In this document: positions 1 to 14,084 of the stretch, piece after piece
Layout of the letters: every line of letters starts with the position of its first letter
Position numbering within the stretch: position 1 is the stretch's first letter
Source: Coturnix japonica
Lineage: Eukaryota; Chordata; Aves; Galliformes; Phasianidae
Direction of reading: 5' to 3'
Assembly: GCF_001577835.2 (NCBI RefSeq)
Contig: NC_029516.1
Location: 64,523,079 to 64,587,078, forward strand
Length of the DNA stretch: 64,000 bases
Notes under the pieces: generated by a model
What the model was told of the DNA's origin: nothing
Databases searched by the model: none
Seen by the model: only the letters and a program-made list of their open reading frames with translations
Position numbers and translations under genes: made by a program

Positions 1-668
1 AAATGATTTTAGAGTTTAGTAGAACTGCTGTCTGTGTTCAGCATTAACACCTTATGCTTATACTATCATTACTTGATTTTGAAGTGACTTTATATGTTGG
101 GCGCATATTGATAGAGGAAGTGAAGCAAAGCACAAAGTGCAGCGACTTCTGAAAATCATTGAAGAGATGCACTGAGAAAGCTAGAAATGAAAAGTAAGTC
201 TTACAGGCTATAACCCTGTAATCTTTAGTAATACCCCCTCACTTTATGAACCTTTCATTTTCATCACTTGTTTATTGTCTTTATTTTTCTAGATAGTCAC
301 ACAGCTGCTGAAGAGTTGAATTTCTTGAGGTGTATATGGGCTTCTACTTGTGTGGTGCCTTAACTATGTCTGAGGTCCATAGAACTAGCACTTACAGATG
401 TAGGAAATGCTACAATTAACATGTCAATTCTAATACCTGATTATTCAAAATATTTCTTTATGGAAACTGAGAACCCCACCCAGAAGCATAATTACTCCTT
501 GAAATAGTAAAACAGAAATTACAACTTTTGTCTTGTTTTGCACACTTCTTATTACCTAAAGATAAATACCAATTCATATTCAAACAATAAGTATCTTTGC
601 ATTAAGGAGATGGCTGCCTTAGGAATTCTGTAAAAAGTGTTCTTAAATTGCAGGTAGTACAAAGTAAC
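1..668. other. AT-rich intergenic sequence, no gene seen
   Basis: I see no long open frame, no exon-like conserved coding segment and no recognisable transposon. The sequence is ordinary AT-rich non-coding DNA leading into a CR1 tail. Confidence 0.5.
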
Positions 669-747
669 GTATGGCTCGATCCAGATTGAAACTGGATGAT
701 CATTGTGGTCCTTTTCAACCCAGGCCATTCTATGATTCTATGATTCT
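669..747 (+). mobile_element. CR1: CR1 LINE 3' end fragment
   Basis: A degenerate CR1 3' terminus. It has the 'tggatgatcattgtggtcc' block, then a pyrimidine-rich Pol tail block, then the repeated ATTCTATG octamer that ends CR1 elements. Only the last 80 bases or so remain, as is typical of 5'-truncated CR1 insertions. The divergence suggests an old copy. Confidence 0.8.
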
Positions 748-749
748 CT

Positions 750-3700
750 ACCTCAAGATATATGCTGGTGGTGCCATATCACAGACACTGATAAAATACA
801 AACAAGAATTAGACTTTGTTTAATAGCTGCCTTAAAAGTGACCACAGGTTTCCAATTCTATCAATTTCACACAGCGTGCAGAATCAGATGATACAGCAGA
901 CACTTCTCAGCTCTCCCCCTTATTCCCTGGCTGTATGTAAGCTACAGAAAAGCGTTTCATTAAAGAAATGGAAACACCAGAAACCACTGTCACGAAAGAG
1001 CTATATTCCTACATGGCATAACTGAGGCCACAAGAAGAACATCAAGTTGTCCTTCAAAAATATTTTAAAATTAAACTGTACAAAAGTCTGACTTAAATTC
1101 ATTTTGTGAACTTTAAAGACGACTATTTCTATCCCCACACCTACGTATGTTCTCACACAAAATGCTGCACAAACTTACAGTGAAAGAACACAGAGGATTA
1201 TATCCTGACTGAGACTCATGCCTTAAAACACAATGGAAATAGTAATAATCAGGGATACAGAAAGTGCAGAGTAAAAAGTCATACTCAGGGAGAGGAGAGT
1301 GGGAGTGAGGAAGGATTAAATGTACAAACCCACAAAAAATATGGACTGTGAGTAGAGTTTCAGCACTGTTGTTGCAACTGGAAAGGATAGTAGAAAAAGG
1401 GGAGTCATGCCCTGTGATAACATCAAACACTGGACCACATAAATCAGAATTATACCAGAGTATAACTTTCACATACGTATCAGACATATCTGATTGTCTC
1501 AATTAAAGTATTGTACTAAATTTACAAAAAGTAAGCCATTAAAATTAATTCAGATTTGTTCATACATTAACAGGCTGTTTTGTTTATGATACTGCAGCCA
1601 TCACTCCAAGATTAGTTTCTGGCTATTTTTGGGGGAGAGTAAATTACAGATTCAGAACAATATTTAGGTACAAATTGGGCTTCAAAGAAATCTTCCTCCA
1701 AGATATTTGTATGTTTACATCTTGAGTGGCACAACTAAAGCCAGTAAAGAAGTTTTTCCACTAATATTAGCTATATTACTTCCTCCAAATAAATCCCAAC
1801 CTAAACCCCCAAGAAAGGCTGCAGCCTGCATTCTCCTCCCCCTTCCCCCTCTTTTCCATTGGGTTTTGTGGCATTTTTCATTTGCTTTTCTCAGGTCTGC
1901 CACAAATAGGCTGGAAAACACCAAAGTCTCCTCAGAAGAGGGTTGCTTCTAATTTGTAATCTACAAAACACTGATAATGATTATTGCCTTCATGTGCTGC
2001 AGTTCAACAGTGAAAAGTTAACTAAAAGAAATCTTAGATGCCCTGTTTCTCATTTAAGACCATCCAATATTCCTGCACTTACAGCTAGGTTAGTTTCAGA
2101 GGCAGCAACTTGAGGTTTCCACTACAAGAACAAAACCACTACTGCCTCAAAACTTCAAATGCTGATCTAGTATAAATTAAATCCCCTCGTCTAAATAACT
2201 TCAGAAAAAACTGAGAGAAAAACGTTGTCATGTCAGGCACTTAAGCAGCTGCCCTCTGTCCTCCTAAACTTGTTGGGTAATTTGGGGAAAACAATCACAG
2301 GACACACTTGTTCTGAATCAAATTGGTACTGTAGGTGATGAGGTCAAGCACAGATCTAATATTCACTCCCGCAGCACTTTGGCCTGATATGCTACATAGC
2401 ATAAGCTGACAGAGACTGTACCTGTTTCTGTACCTGCTATATAACAAGGGCTGCTGATAAGGTCTGCTGCACACAATGCTCAGGATATCCTTTCAATGTG
2501 CTGTTGGGAACCAGCAGTTTGGTGAATGTGGCCTTGGCATGCAAAGCAGCTCTGAGCTAAGAGATGATCAAATGAATCATATGGGTTAATACACTGTAAG
2601 CTCTGAGGTACATTCCTCAAAGGCATCAACTTCCTCTAGCCTGAACAGAATTTTTTTGGCTTGGGGAGCTCAATTGCACCAAGTAGTCACAGCAAACACA
2701 TCAGAGAGAAGGTTCCACCTGAAGCATCAGCCCAGGAAAAATGCTGCTTGGCTCCGTTCGCTGCAGAACTGCTTTCCGTGTAGCCATCTAGTGGTAAACA
2801 ACAGAAATGTTCCCATTTAGGGGGAAATAATAAATAAATTAGGGAGGATTTCTGCAGGCGTTCGGAAGATCTCAGTATAAACATCTGTTAAATCAAAAGG
2901 GACAGATACCTCACTGAAACTCTTACAAACAGATAATTTGCAGTTACACAGTAGCAGTTATATTAATCTGCCTCCTGCCTTTAAGAAAACATAATCAAGT
3001 ATCCCCAAACCTCATAAGTTTATTTCTCCTGTCAGCTTGGTTCTACTTTGTCAGAACTCTGTTCTAATTTACAAGAGTTTATTTCTGATTACATAAAGGT
3101 AAATGAGGTGGGAACTGGGCCTATTAAGCGTACATTTAGTTGCATCCCTAAGCAATATTTTTATTATTTATTTATTTTGAGACCGTGGATTGCTTATTTA
3201 AACCACACAAACAACTAATGGAAAAACTTACCTGCTGCCTGAAGAAAGCCAGCTTTGTTCTTGCTGTTAGCACAGGCTCAGGTGACTCCAAAGGACTGAG
3301 GCTTCACTGAAGTTGTTAGCAAGTGTCTGCTGCTCAGTTTTGCTGTATCTTGTGGGTAATAAAATGCTGCTTGTTTTATAAGTGAGAAGCAAATGCACAG
3401 AGTGCTGCACCAAATTAGTAAGGAAACCGTGAGGGACAATTACTTCAGCTATGGCAGCAGCTGAGTGAGGAGACAAAGCACAGCTGGGCTACACTACACC
3501 AGAAATAAAATCCCCATGCACCAGAAATAAAATCCCCATGTTTCCCTTTATTAACAAAAAGGGAATGCACACCTGTATTACCTGTCCTTTCTCCCCTGTT
3601 CCTTTTTCACTCAGATCCTTCCATTTTATTTGCCTGCCAGCTTCACAAGAAACAGTTACTCTGAAGGACTGCCAGATGCTCCAGTTAAGGGCAGCAGTGC

Positions 3701-6700
3701 TAAGTAAATGTTAATTCTGGTCCTGACTTCCACCAGCTTTTTGGGCTACAGTCACATTCCTACTTCAGTTTCTCCACCTTTAAAACAAGAGACATGGCAT
3801 GACGGAAAACACAAGGGGCTGGGATCCTTTTATTGTGAGATTAGTCTTGTCACGTAAGTTTTGATACTAACAATGGTGAAGTGTATGGATGAAATGCTCT
3901 GTAAGATGAATTCTAACAAGTAATCATCTCTTCTTGTTCCTGCCTAATGTACAAGAGCTGAGAACTCCAACAGCTGCACATCTGCCTCCAGGTTGTGCCC
4001 ATGCATTGATTAAATGACAAGAGAATTGGCTTTAATATTTGCAAAGCATTCTGAGGATAAAAGAAACCAGTCACCTGCAAAGAAGTACTATGGAGGTGAT
4101 CAGGAAAGCTGAAGATACCAGAAATACCAGTATTTTCAAATCATAACATTAAAAACCTGATTTCTCTTTTTGAAAAATATCTTCCTAACTGATGCCAACA
4201 GAGTCAAATGTTACCCTGTACAATGAATGCATATGAATGTTTTGGACTGCAAAACAGAGGACCACAGTGAGGTAGACTCCTTTATTTTCAGTTCTGTCTT
4301 GCTTCACAAAGGACTGACAGAACTGGACTGACTTAGGCTGTCTGAAAAGCAACTTTCCATCTTGTCTAAGTAGAACTTGTCATTGCATGGTTGGGTTTTA
4401 TTGACAGTTAGAGCTCTTTTTCACCTCTAACATAGTCCCATAAAATAAACAAACAAATACAGTCTCTGAGTTTCTCTAGGCTTTTAGTTGCATTTTTTCT
4501 TGAAACACAAAAGCCTCATTTTTATTTTTCTGAATTGCCAGCATTTACTTGCACAACTCCCACTAATATTGATGGGAATTAAACATCTCAAAAATCCCAA
4601 TGCACACAAAAGAGAATAGACTCCTAAGTGAATGTCTATTATGAAATGACAAAGAAACTGTAGTCTTTGCAAAAGCCGACAAAGAGTATTCTTCAGTTTA
4701 ATGCTCTAATAAGTGTCCTATTATCCATTTAGTTCAATTACACTGAATGAGTCTGGTTTTTCCAAAGCCTTTTACTTTGCTACACAGAGTACAGGGAGGC
4801 TGACAAGAAAGATGAGCCACTGCTAGCTCTTTGGTAACTATACTGATCTCTCTCTATACCTCAGTAAGAAATAGGATCCACTCATTAGCAGAAAGGAAAC
4901 AGGTGTCACAATAGCTCCCAGTAGAGCCCTCAAGGCACAAATATGACAATGATCCCATTGTAAACCTCTTACCACCAAAATGTTTGTACTCTCATCCATT
5001 ACTAAACCTTTAGGGACACAGACTTAGAAAACAAGGAGGAAATAACTCCCTTCTGAACTGCTCTGAAGAATATTAGACCGCACTGAACAATTTAAGCCAA
5101 GAGCTACATAATTTTTTATATGCTTTTGAATTCTGAGAAATTGGTTTTGTTGTTTTTAAGTTACAGTGACTTCTTCTAAAAGACATCTACTTTCTTCACA
5201 GAAGAGGCCTTTCACAAGGCCACAGAATGGGACACAAATACATTTTACTTTCATGTGAAGAAAGTACATAGAGATTTTTTAAGTGTAAGAGACACAGTAA
5301 TTAACTATTTAAACTTGTCAAAAGGGTCAATATTTGAAAATATTGGATGGAAAATAATTACAGACATCAAAGAGAATTTAATATATATAAATAAATATGT
5401 CATACATGTGTAAGGTTAGAGCATTTGTAAATACTTCTATATAATCTATAATTTAAAAATTTCATTCTTAAGCAATCCATCCAGCTTGCAATGTCTGTAA
5501 TTACTGTAAAGATAGGTAACTGCTTTATCTAGGCAGACAAGCACACATTGCATACAGCCAAGACCCAGGCCTCCAAGCTCCACCATCATGTTAGATGACT
5601 AGCAGTTCTGAAGAAGCCAGTAGTCTTCATACTGGAAGCACAGATTTTAATAGTGACAGATACAAAGCTTCAGAGGAGACCAGTATTAGAAATACTATAT
5701 ATGTATAGTCAACTTGAGAGGCTTACAATATGTACAGTAAGCCATTAAAAATTGAAAAAATATATTGCTGAACAGACATATACATAAAGATGTATGCAAT
5801 CATATACACTACATATATATGTATAAATATGGATATACATGTACATGCAATAAATTCATCCTTGATATGGTTATTTGAGTCTATAATAAGGATTGATTAA
5901 AGTGCCAGAGAGTTCCTTTTTTTTTTTTTTAATTTTTTCTTTATTGTGGACCTGTCAGATTATTGTTCATTTCTGTGTATTGAAAGATTCTAAGAGAAAT
6001 GGTAGTTGGACTCTTTATCCGGTCTCTCTTTGACTTAGTTTTGAATGCTGCTGGGGTGATACAATTATAGATTTACCACTTGCTTTCCAGTGTTTACTTG
6101 TTTAAAAAAAAACAGATTGTGTGAGCAGGAGCCAACTTTATACTCACCTAAATATTTCAATCAGAAGAGTACTTCCAACATTATAACTACAAAGATATTG
6201 TCTCTACTATAGATACAACTACACCATTTTGCCTTCTGTCAGTTACTCTTCTACCCCAAGGAATAAACCTTGCTTTAAGAATTAAAACCTTTCCAATTGT
6301 ACATCAATACTTCAAAACCAAAATGACTTATGGAGATTTTCCAAGCATGGAGATTTATTCTACATAATAGAGGAAGTTCATTTGTCAGTGTATTCTCACG
6401 TCTATTCTCAGCAAATACCCTAACTTACTGCAGGAAAATATGCTTGTTTTCCCTCATGAGATGTGCTCACTGTTCTCATCTACACTATAGCATTAGGGTG
6501 TGAAAGAGAGGAATTGGATTGACTTTCAGCTTTCTATACTACAGAATGACCAAAATGTTGGAAATATTGGTCACTTCTGGTGCACAGAGGGAGAAGGCAC
6601 ATGGCTGTCAATCAGGCTGAAGGTATGAGTTGCTCAAAAGAATTTCTCTTAGTGGCAGAAAATGTCTTGCATGGTTTAAGGAGGTTGTCAGATGATAATA

Positions 6701-9700
6701 CATCTTTCAAATGTTTCATAAAATGTGCAGTGACAATAAGCATTTGATGCTGCACTTGACCATCAGAAAGAGCTTTCCCAGAAAAATGCTTTTTCTACTG
6801 AAGTCAGGTCTCATTTCCTATAAGTAGAGAACATGTTAACAAAAGAATGAACACAAGCAAATCATTCTCTTCATCTCTGATTACATAAAACACATCAGTT
6901 TTCAGAAAACTTGAGATGCAATTACTTATGGCCTCACTGATCTCAGCTCTTTAAGTATTTTACCTTTAAAACCTTTTTTTGGTGTATCTTCAGTGATTCA
7001 AATCAACTTCTTGTCTTTAGGCAGACAATAATAATTTAAGAGTTACATTCTAAAATGAAAGTTCTCTTTTAAATTAAAGTGTTTATCTGTGGGAGATAAA
7101 ACACCACACAGAACTATACCAAGATCAAAAAGAACTGGTGGGGAAAAAAAAAAAAAAAAGCAAATCCTCTCAAAACATCCATAGAATTTAAAATACCATT
7201 TCAGGCTTGGAAAACTATAACATACTTTAAAGACAGAAGGAAATCTGTACTAGAAAGACGTTTCAGAATGACATTTTTATCATTTAGACAAGTGTTGTTT
7301 AGTAGGTTCAACTCACCAAATATTGAAATCAATACAAAGATTTCAACCATCATTACTGAAAATTGTTTTGATCTGAAAAAGAATTTCTGTCTCACCATTT
7401 GTATTTAGAAACCAATTCTTCACACTCTGTGTTGGCCATGTCAAAATCTTGATTTTTCAAATAAATATAATCACCAAGTTTCATGTCCCCTTCCTTTTCT
7501 TCCTGGTAAGAAGAAACAATGTCTTGCTATAACACATTCTCCATAATACTTTTAGCAGATTGAAGAGAAGAACTGTGGCTTAAATGCTATATAAAAATGA
7601 AACTGAAAGACTAGAGACTCTTTTCTCTTACCAACCATTTCAAGAAATAACTGACAACAGTGAGCACCAAGTTTATGTTTACATGGGTTTGGACATAATC
7701 ATTGAATTTACTTTTCTTTCACCCATCTTCCTAGTGTTCTTGTGCTATCAGCTTGTCAATGAATTGTAAAGAGTGTTTTAGGAACACATGAAGAAATTAA
7801 AATTAATTTTGTTCCATTGAAATCTCATTTTCTTACACTTTTCCATAAAAAAACTTGGCAGTCTACTAAGAGAGTAAAAATAATGTAGTACTGATCTGGG
7901 CTTCTTTATGTATAGCATCAAAGGCAGTCAAGGATGGCAATGGAACAAGCAATTTTCAAGTGATCTTTAATTTGCCAGAGAGAGAAGCAATTTTGGTAAA
8001 CATGTAAAAATATCACAAAATATTTTTGATCAAAATTTTGATAGACTTACTGTAAATGGCCTGCCAGAACAGTTTTTCAGATACCCAGACTTTGAACAAA
8101 TGCAATGGAAGATCCAATTTGCTATTCCCTAAAACATTTTAAATAACTGCAAAAGGCAAATTTAACTGTGGTTACACAAAGGATGAATGCAGTCCATTGG
8201 TTCCTTTCCTAGAGGCCATGACATTAATTATTGAAAAGTTTCTTATTAATGTTTGAAGGGAGTAAATGACCATGTACTAGTGTTTACCTGAGCACCATTT
8301 GTAGATGCATCTGTGGCAGAAGATCACTTTGAGTTTCTTAGTATTCAGAAGATCACTAATTATTTGGCAAATACATATCTATATAAAGCCTCTCCTGGCC
8401 ATGCCTATGGAATCTGCAGGCTTCACAACACCTGAAATGTATTTTCAGTAGTGTATGCAAGCTTGTATTTGGTATGATCAGAAGTGTAACTGAGGTTTCA
8501 CATAATTTAGAGCTTTAACTGTGAGGCTAAAGGTGACTATGAACCACTTAAAGCCTGTCATTCTAGTCTCATGAAAATTTGATGAGCCATCAAGTGCATA
8601 GGTGGTGAGTCTGCATAAACTTTATTGTCTGTATTAGAATTTCTGTCTGAATGGAAGAATTTGGATAGCTTTTGAAAGGGATCTCACTGCTGAGAATTCA
8701 GGCTGTCCATTAGAATCCAGCACATTTCTTGATAGTTATCCTAGAATAGTGAGTGCTAAAACAAACAAGGAAATTAATACTTTTTTCAACTTTAGAACAT
8801 TAATAACATGTCTATTCCCTCTCTTTCTCCCCTCAGTATCCCCTCGTTAATTCCACCATAATACAATATAATTACATTTTAAAAACGGTGGGCAGGAACT
8901 CCCTTCAGTAATGCTCACTACAGTTGAATATTAAAGTCCATTTTCCTGTGCTAAAATCTGGTAAAATTCTTCCCCCTTTTTGCACTTCTGGTTTTCAGTT
9001 TGCACATTGCTGCAAGCCACTATGACTTGTCATTTGTTGTTTTGATCCCAATCTCTCTGCATAAAGACTCAGAACAGAGTCAAGTGTGTGCCTTTAGTAA
9101 AAGACAGGTGAAAAAGAATGGAAAGAGCAAAGTTGGGAAGAAATCTTTCCAGTGTGAAAGACTGATACACTACAGTCATACATGTGCCATCATATGCAAG
9201 CACCTTTGGTGATAGATACTAAAAAAACCTATATGGCATCCCTTTGTTTGTTACTGTGGTCTTCCTTAAGCAAAACATCTACTGGGAGTAAGAAAGACCA
9301 TACATAACATTATAACCATCCTACTGCAAGAGTGCATTGCTATGACCCTTCTTGAAGAAAATGTTTTGTATTTTAGAGGTTAGTGCACGCACTTTATGTT
9401 ACGGTATAGGAGATGCTGAGGTTTGTTCATTATAGCAAATTCTACCAGCCAGGTTCTAAGAGGGCAGAATCAAGTTGATCTAAAGAACTTAGCAGACTGA
9501 AAGAAATAAGTTGAAATTATCTCTAATAAAGCACAATGATTGTTAATATACTATACCACTGAAAAATTACTTTTAAAAATATGGGAAAAAAATAATGAAT
9601 TACAGTAATTACAGGATGCATATATCAAACTTTATATCTGTTCCCAGAGAAATTTTGGGAAAAATCAGACAGGAAAATCCACGATATATTTTAGTCACAA

Positions 9701-9890
9701 AGATATAGGCCCCAGCCTGTGTGCTGACAATTTTGACCTCTAAGATGATGACTGAAAAACTATGGTCATGTTATTCAGTGCTAACTTCAGATCCAAGTGC
9801 AGTGTTGCTTAGCACATTAGAGCTGTCACTCCACAAGAAGAAAAAAACCTCATGCAGCTCAGAGGTGGTATAGCACGACATATGAAAAAA
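750..9890. other. AT-rich intergenic sequence, no gene supported
   Basis: Open frames here are short (at most about 130 residues), without family resemblance, and scattered over both strands as expected by chance. Minor structure only: a 22-bp tandem duplication near 3.5 kb, an AT-rich stretch of short ATAT repeats at 5.68-5.86 kb, and T- and A-runs near 5.92 and 7.15 kb. Confidence 0.5.
3497..3540. repeat. Perfect 22-bp tandem duplication
   Basis: Two identical, directly adjacent 22-bp units beginning CACCAGAAATAAAATCCCC. Perfect identity suggests a recent slippage event. No function inferred. Confidence 0.9.
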
Positions 9891-9894
9891 TAGC

Positions 9895-10715
9895 AACTAT
9901 GGACGACCTTCCTGTATTTGGATGACATCTTGACCCCTCACAAGTTTTGTTGCCCTTCTCTGTACACCTTCCAGTGCCTCAATGTCTTTCTTGTAGTGAG
10001 GGGCCAAAAACTGGTTATAGTACTTGAGGTGCAGCCTCACCAGAGCTGAGTACAGGGGGAAAATCACTTCCCTGTTCCTGCTGGCCACACAATTTCTAAT
10101 GCAGGTCAGGATGCCATTGGCCCTCTTGCCCACCTGGGCACACTGTCAGCTCATGATCAGCTGAGCACAGTCAACAACCCCAGGTCCCTTTCCTCTTCAC
10201 AGTCCTCCAGCCACTCAGCCCCAAGCCTATAGCGCTTCATGGGTGTGACCAAGTGCACTTGGCCCTGTTGAACCTCTTCCCACTTACCCCAGCCCACCTA
10301 TCTAGCTTATCTAGATCCCCCTGAAGGGCCTCCATACCCTCAGACAGATCAATGCTACCTCCCAGCTGGGTGTCATCTGCAAACTTACTGAGGGTACGCT
10401 CAATCCCCTCATCTAGGTTGTCAATGAAGATATTAAACAAGACAGGCCCCAGAACCAACCCCTGGGGGACACTACTTGTAACAGGTCATTAGCTGGACTT
10501 AACTCCATTACTTAACCCTCTGAGCACGGCCCACCAGCCACTTTCTTACCCAAAAGAGAATATACCTTTCCAGGCCACAGTCAGCCAGTTTCCCCAGGAG
10601 AATACTGTGAGTGACCACATCAAAGGCTTTGCTGAAGTCTTAGGTAGACTACATCAGCAGCCTTTCCTCATCTTCCAGTCTGGTCACCCAAAAGTCTTCT
10701 GGGAACAGTAGATCT
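9895..10715 (-). mobile_element. CR1: CR1 LINE fragment with reverse transcriptase remnant
   Basis: Read on the minus strand, this contains CR1 ORF2 pieces. One open frame (10237-10458) has the block around the RT catalytic motif FADDTQLGG, preceded by [18 protein letters not shown] second (9897-10133) has the downstream block [14 protein letters not shown]...PLYSALVR...[17 protein letters not shown]. Human-curated CR1 pol proteins show the same order of blocks. The element lacks its 5' end and its 3' UTR and is broken by stops between the two open frames, so it is inactive. A real LINE remnant rather than a host gene. Confidence 0.93.
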
Positions 10716-10719
10716 GATG

Positions 10720-13700
10720 ACTAAGAGATCAGTATTCATAACTATTCTCACATTTGTTTATTCTTCCCATCCCTGTCTTCCCTAGTTCTGAAGGTTATTA
10801 CCACATCAATAAGTTTGCGACTGCGCTTAAGGCTAGATTTGGAGAAAGATCTATCTGAAAATAATTCCTAGGAAGAAAGCAGTAACTACAGACACAAGAT
10901 CAAGCCTTGACAGTGGAGTAGTGTGCAATAATCTCCAGCCTCTGACAGACTATAATGTTAGCACAACAGGTTTTGCCAGTCTTGGAAGAAAAGTGATGCA
11001 GAAGAAAAACAACAGTTGAAAATGAAGATATGGGCTAAAATGATCTCCCTTAAGAAATTCTGCAGGGAATAAAGTGCATTGATTCAGCTGTAGGATCTGA
11101 AAAGGAAAACTTCTGTGACTGTACCGCGGGGAAAAGGCCTTAGGGTAAGAAATCAGGCATATAGCTCTTTCACTGCATTAAAATACCATTTTCTTCCTGT
11201 TCCAGCTATAAAGACTAAATATGTTAGTTTAAAGAAGCCATTGGGAACTTGAGCACAAGCTTTGGAGGTTCTCTGATCTGCAGGATGCTGACCTCAGAGA
11301 GGATGAGAATCAGTGGCCTGTACTCCTTCAAACACAAAGTTCTGGATCTCCACATTACAGGGGTGAGTGAAGGCAGTAATGCAAGTCAAAATGAAAATTT
11401 GCCTTCAGAAAATTCAATGTGTATTTCAGCTATGTTTAAACACAGACAATCCTTCTCCAGCAGTAATGATTCATTTGGTTCAGTATTAAAATATAATTTA
11501 ATCCTCTCAAGTACATAGAAAATTGAAAGCATTTGCAACTGTGCAACTTCTAATGCATTGCCCACAAGATTTTTAGCCAGGTTATTAAATTCACCACACT
11601 CTTTTAACAGGGATGACTTTCCATGCTCCCCATGATGACCAAGGTGCCTCAGCTGACTGAGGCATCTTCCTTGTGTCACGAAAAGCAACTAGACATAGAA
11701 AAAATAGCTTTCTGCAGGCAGGCACAATCGGTTGCACAGTCAACCATATGTGTCAGCTACTAATGTATAGATTAACATGTTCTTTTGAGGAAAAAGCATT
11801 ATCAAGCGTCTTTTAGAAATAAGAACATTATAAGGCCAATGTAGTTATGTTGCTAATGGACAATACTGCTAAGAAGAGGCTATTTATTAAAGCCTATTAT
11901 TTGGTTTAGTGAAAATAATAGCTTAACTGCTGCTCAGACTGCTTCCCCCCTGAAGAGCATATTATTTCAAGTATTTCTAGATGTAAGATGAGGTCTTTAT
12001 TGTCTCAGATTTTGAAGAAGAAAAGATAAGAAAAAATCATAATGTTTTCTGACTTTTTTTCTATACTTGTTTCACAAGGATTTAAAAAATACCTTACACA
12101 ATAGCTCCGAGTACTGTTTTCTTGTAATACTTGCTTCCAACAAAAGTGAATCGCTGTTTCAATTGATTTGGATATTAGAGGTAGCCCCCTTATATTTTGA
12201 TCCCTTTAGAGTCTTTATCACTGATTTCAGAGTTGTTGTGCTGTTGTTTTGTTTTTCAAAAATGCTTTTTTTTCCCCCCCTAGATAACTTTGATCAGTTG
12301 TCTCCTTTTCGACACTCATTAATTATACACACTGGAACAGATCTGCATCTAGCTCAGCTACTGGAAAAGCCCCTATCTTCTCTCAGGGAATGGCAATGGA
12401 ACCACATCATATCCATTGTGCAGAAAAAGTGGGCTCATTGCTGAGGACAGAGTAAAAGTTGACAGGTTTCACAGACAACATCGTCTTAATCATTTTTAAT
12501 TCAGACAAAGTCAATTCATAGCATAGCTCATGTGTATTAAGAAATAGAATTAAATGGCTGCAAACTCAGAAAAGCAGCTGGTACTTTCTGGCTGGTGTTA
12601 AATGAGCTCACTGTAGTGGAAAGATCCAGTTAGTCAATTATGTACTTAGGAGGCATGATAAAGCACATTTTATAAGACTGCTTGATACAAATTCCCTCAT
12701 ATTTTGCATCTTGCTTAATAACCTCTAATGATCAGGAAAAGGTTACTCTTTGGATCGCTGTAATTGCCAGTAGCAAGGCATGAGTGGGACTTCTGAACAA
12801 GAGAAAAAGCAAGAGATCGGCTTTTGAAGCCAGCACAATGAAAACAAAGCAACAAAACAACAACAACAATAACAGATATAAATTGTGCACCTCAAGCATG
12901 ATGCAACCAGGGTAACACAAAATATACTGCCAGTAGTTATGCAAATAAAATATAAAGAAATAAAATTAATATTTTTTCTTGACTATTTTATGGCCCCTTG
13001 AGCAGTCACAGAAATTAAGAAATTACGTTATGTTAACAGACTTAGGCAAGAGCAATTCAGGTTAAAAGTGAAAAATGCCCACGGTGATAAAAAATCATAT
13101 GCCACAATCATTGAGCACAGTAGGGATGACATGAGAGGTACCAGAGATCCCACTTAGGTGAATGTCTTGTCAGTAAATGTCTGCTTAAGGCAGCCACAAC
13201 TTGCTACCTGCATGGAAATCATGGGCTCACTGAAGAAGAGCAGGGAGAGGAAAGGGAGGACAGACTGCTAGACTGCTTCCAGCTGCTCCTCCCGTGTCTG
13301 GGAAAGGAGAGGGCACTCATTCATTTTTGTCCTCTGTCTCTGGACTTCAACTGGATTAGAGTTTTAGCACAAGTAGGATGGAAGAAGTGGCAGAAAGAAC
13401 AGAACGTACACATACATTCAGATTCTACATTAGGACACAGAGACGGCAGGGCCTCAAAGTCAGTGAGACAGTTGAGGGGGAGCAACTGGGAAAGAAGAAC
13501 CTCTAACAGCAACCTGCTTTTCAGTGGATGGCCACATACAAGAGGACATGGACCAGAGAAGTTTAAATATGCTTGTTACCATGAAGTCCTTCTAGAAACA
13601 AGTTGCAGCCCTCAGACTATGGTGGAAGGAGTAGGATTATATTTCTACAGACTTTCCCAATTCTACTAGGATGACATTTACAACCCTCACTTTTCCAAAG

Positions 13701-14080
13701 CCCAAGTAACCTATTTCAGCTCCACCCCTTATTTCCACCCAGCCCTGACCACAAAAATAACCATTCTTAGTACCAGCAATGAGATCATACAAGCTACTTT
13801 TCCTTTCATCCCGAGTGGTAGAACTCTACTTTGCCTCTACTGCTCAGCAATTTTGAACTCGCTGCTTACTTGTGAAGCAGTACTTCTTCAAACATTTATC
13901 ACTGTTAAGGAAGACATTACCAGTAGGTAAGATAAGATAGCCAGCCATGAAGAACACTGTTTTTAGTGCTGTGAGAATTGGTCTCTGTTTACATACAATG
14001 AAAGGTAACTCTGAAAACAAAACAAAGCATCTGTTTTCAGTACATAAAAAAAACAGCAAATAATTAGTTGATTTCAATTA
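10720..14080. other. Intergenic sequence, no gene supported
   Basis: Short open frames on both strands (up to 125 residues at 12067-12444) show no recognisable domain and no supporting splice structure. I see no clear transposon. Confidence 0.45.
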
Positions 14081-14084
14081 TTCA

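Noticed and set aside
2784-2797. CCATCTAGTGG as a CTCF site
   Set aside because: It differs from the CTCF core consensus at several positions when aligned without gaps.
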